A stretch of 15,776 nucleotides of DNA from Deltaproteobacteria bacterium UBA2385 (lineage in GTDB: Bacteria > Myxococcota_A > UBA796 > UBA2385), in the NCBI GenBank assembly GCA_002343455.1, contig DDSR01000184.1, forward strand, positions 15,673 through 31,448. The letters run 5' to 3'. The stretch's first letter is position 1. Every line of letters begins with the position of its first letter. Below are positions 15,626 to 15,776 of the stretch, piece by piece. The position numbers and the translations under genes are program-made. The notes below the pieces were generated by a model, which saw only the letters and a program-made list of their open reading frames with translations, was not told the DNA's origin and made no database searches.

Positions 15626-15776
15626 GCCGCTTCGACCCCGAGTCCCTGGCCCGGATGCGCCAGGCCCTGGCCCAGTATCGCGTCGTCGGCGTCGCCAACA
15701 ACGTCGAATTCCTGGCCCGGCTGGTGTCGGTGCCGTCGTTCGCGAACGCCGATCTCGACACCGGCCTGATCGAGCG
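15616..15776 (+). CDS. Biotin carboxylase C-terminal region (partial, N-terminally short)
   Basis: The frame from GTG 15616 runs to the window end (53 full codons). Residues 13-53 (ARMRQALAQYRVVGVANNVEF, then LARLVSVPSF and LDTGLIER) match the C-terminal part of the biotin carboxylase domain of acyl-CoA carboxylase alpha subunits (propionyl-, methylcrotonyl- or acetyl-CoA type). That part normally lies about 390 residues into the protein. The ATP-grasp and biotin-carboxylase active-site parts are not upstream: the space is filled by the complete RmlB-like gene. So either this is a truncated or decayed gene starting at the GTG, or the join is an assembly artefact. No clear ribosome-binding site precedes it. 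Its continuation lies outside the window and may hold the biotin-carrier domain. Confidence 0.6.
   Translation, partial: MELSRFDPESLARMRQALAQYRVVGVANNVEFLARLVSVPSFANADLDTGLIE

Overview
The window is a gene-dense, GC-rich stretch with eleven complete protein genes I can name or partly classify, two genes that recur widely but have no clear function (a lipoprotein and a 155-residue protein), and a fragment at each edge. It most resembles Myxococcota or a related deltaproteobacterial lineage. Two secreted proteases end in a Cys-Gly-Cys / hydrophobic / Arg-rich tail of the MYXO-CTERM type. One of them resembles the MXAN_6640-type putative metalloproteases. Lipoproteins carry Asp/Gly/Ser-rich linkers, and there is an OmpA protein with thrombospondin type 3-like repeats. 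This taxonomic call is an inference from protein style, not from a marker gene. I saw no rRNA, tRNA, insertion sequence, CRISPR array or phage gene.

Layout. 1-111 (+) is the last 36 codons of glgC (ADP-glucose pyrophosphorylase). 139-2305 (-) holds a lipoprotein gene followed by an OmpA-family gene. 2403-2831 (+) is a MazG-like nucleotide pyrophosphohydrolase whose 3' end overlaps, tail to tail, a subtilisin-family protease (2784-4172, -). A 61-bp divergent gap then leads into a tight forward operon. It encodes a HmuY-family lipoprotein (4234-4995), a HExxH metalloprotease (4992-6386), a 585-residue exported protein with a pilin-like C-terminus (6383-8140) and an arginyl-tRNA-protein-transferase-like enzyme (8155-9249). 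The first three are joined by 4-nt stop/start overlaps.

The reverse-strand operon 14435 -> 9255 is the conserved PrkA / YeaH(YhbH) / SpoVR stress module. A fourth, unrecognised 155-residue gene is joined to spoVR by an ATGA overlap. It is divergent from an RmlB-like sugar-nucleotide dehydratase (14678-15625). The right edge carries the end of a biotin-carboxylase domain (15616 onward), and the bulk of that enzyme is not present upstream.

The least expected pieces are four. The 242-bp divergent region between prkA and the dehydratase has two adjacent 22-bp repeats, each built around a 13-bp dyad, and looks like a two-site operator. The operon at 4234-9249 combines a HmuY-like lipoprotein, a sortable metalloprotease, a pilin-like-tailed exported protein and a cytosolic aminoacyl-transferase with no TonB receptor alongside. 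The fourth gene of the PrkA module has no recognisable family. The biotin-carboxylase tail lacks its catalytic front. No long non-coding stretch exists; the longest gap is the 242-bp divergent region.
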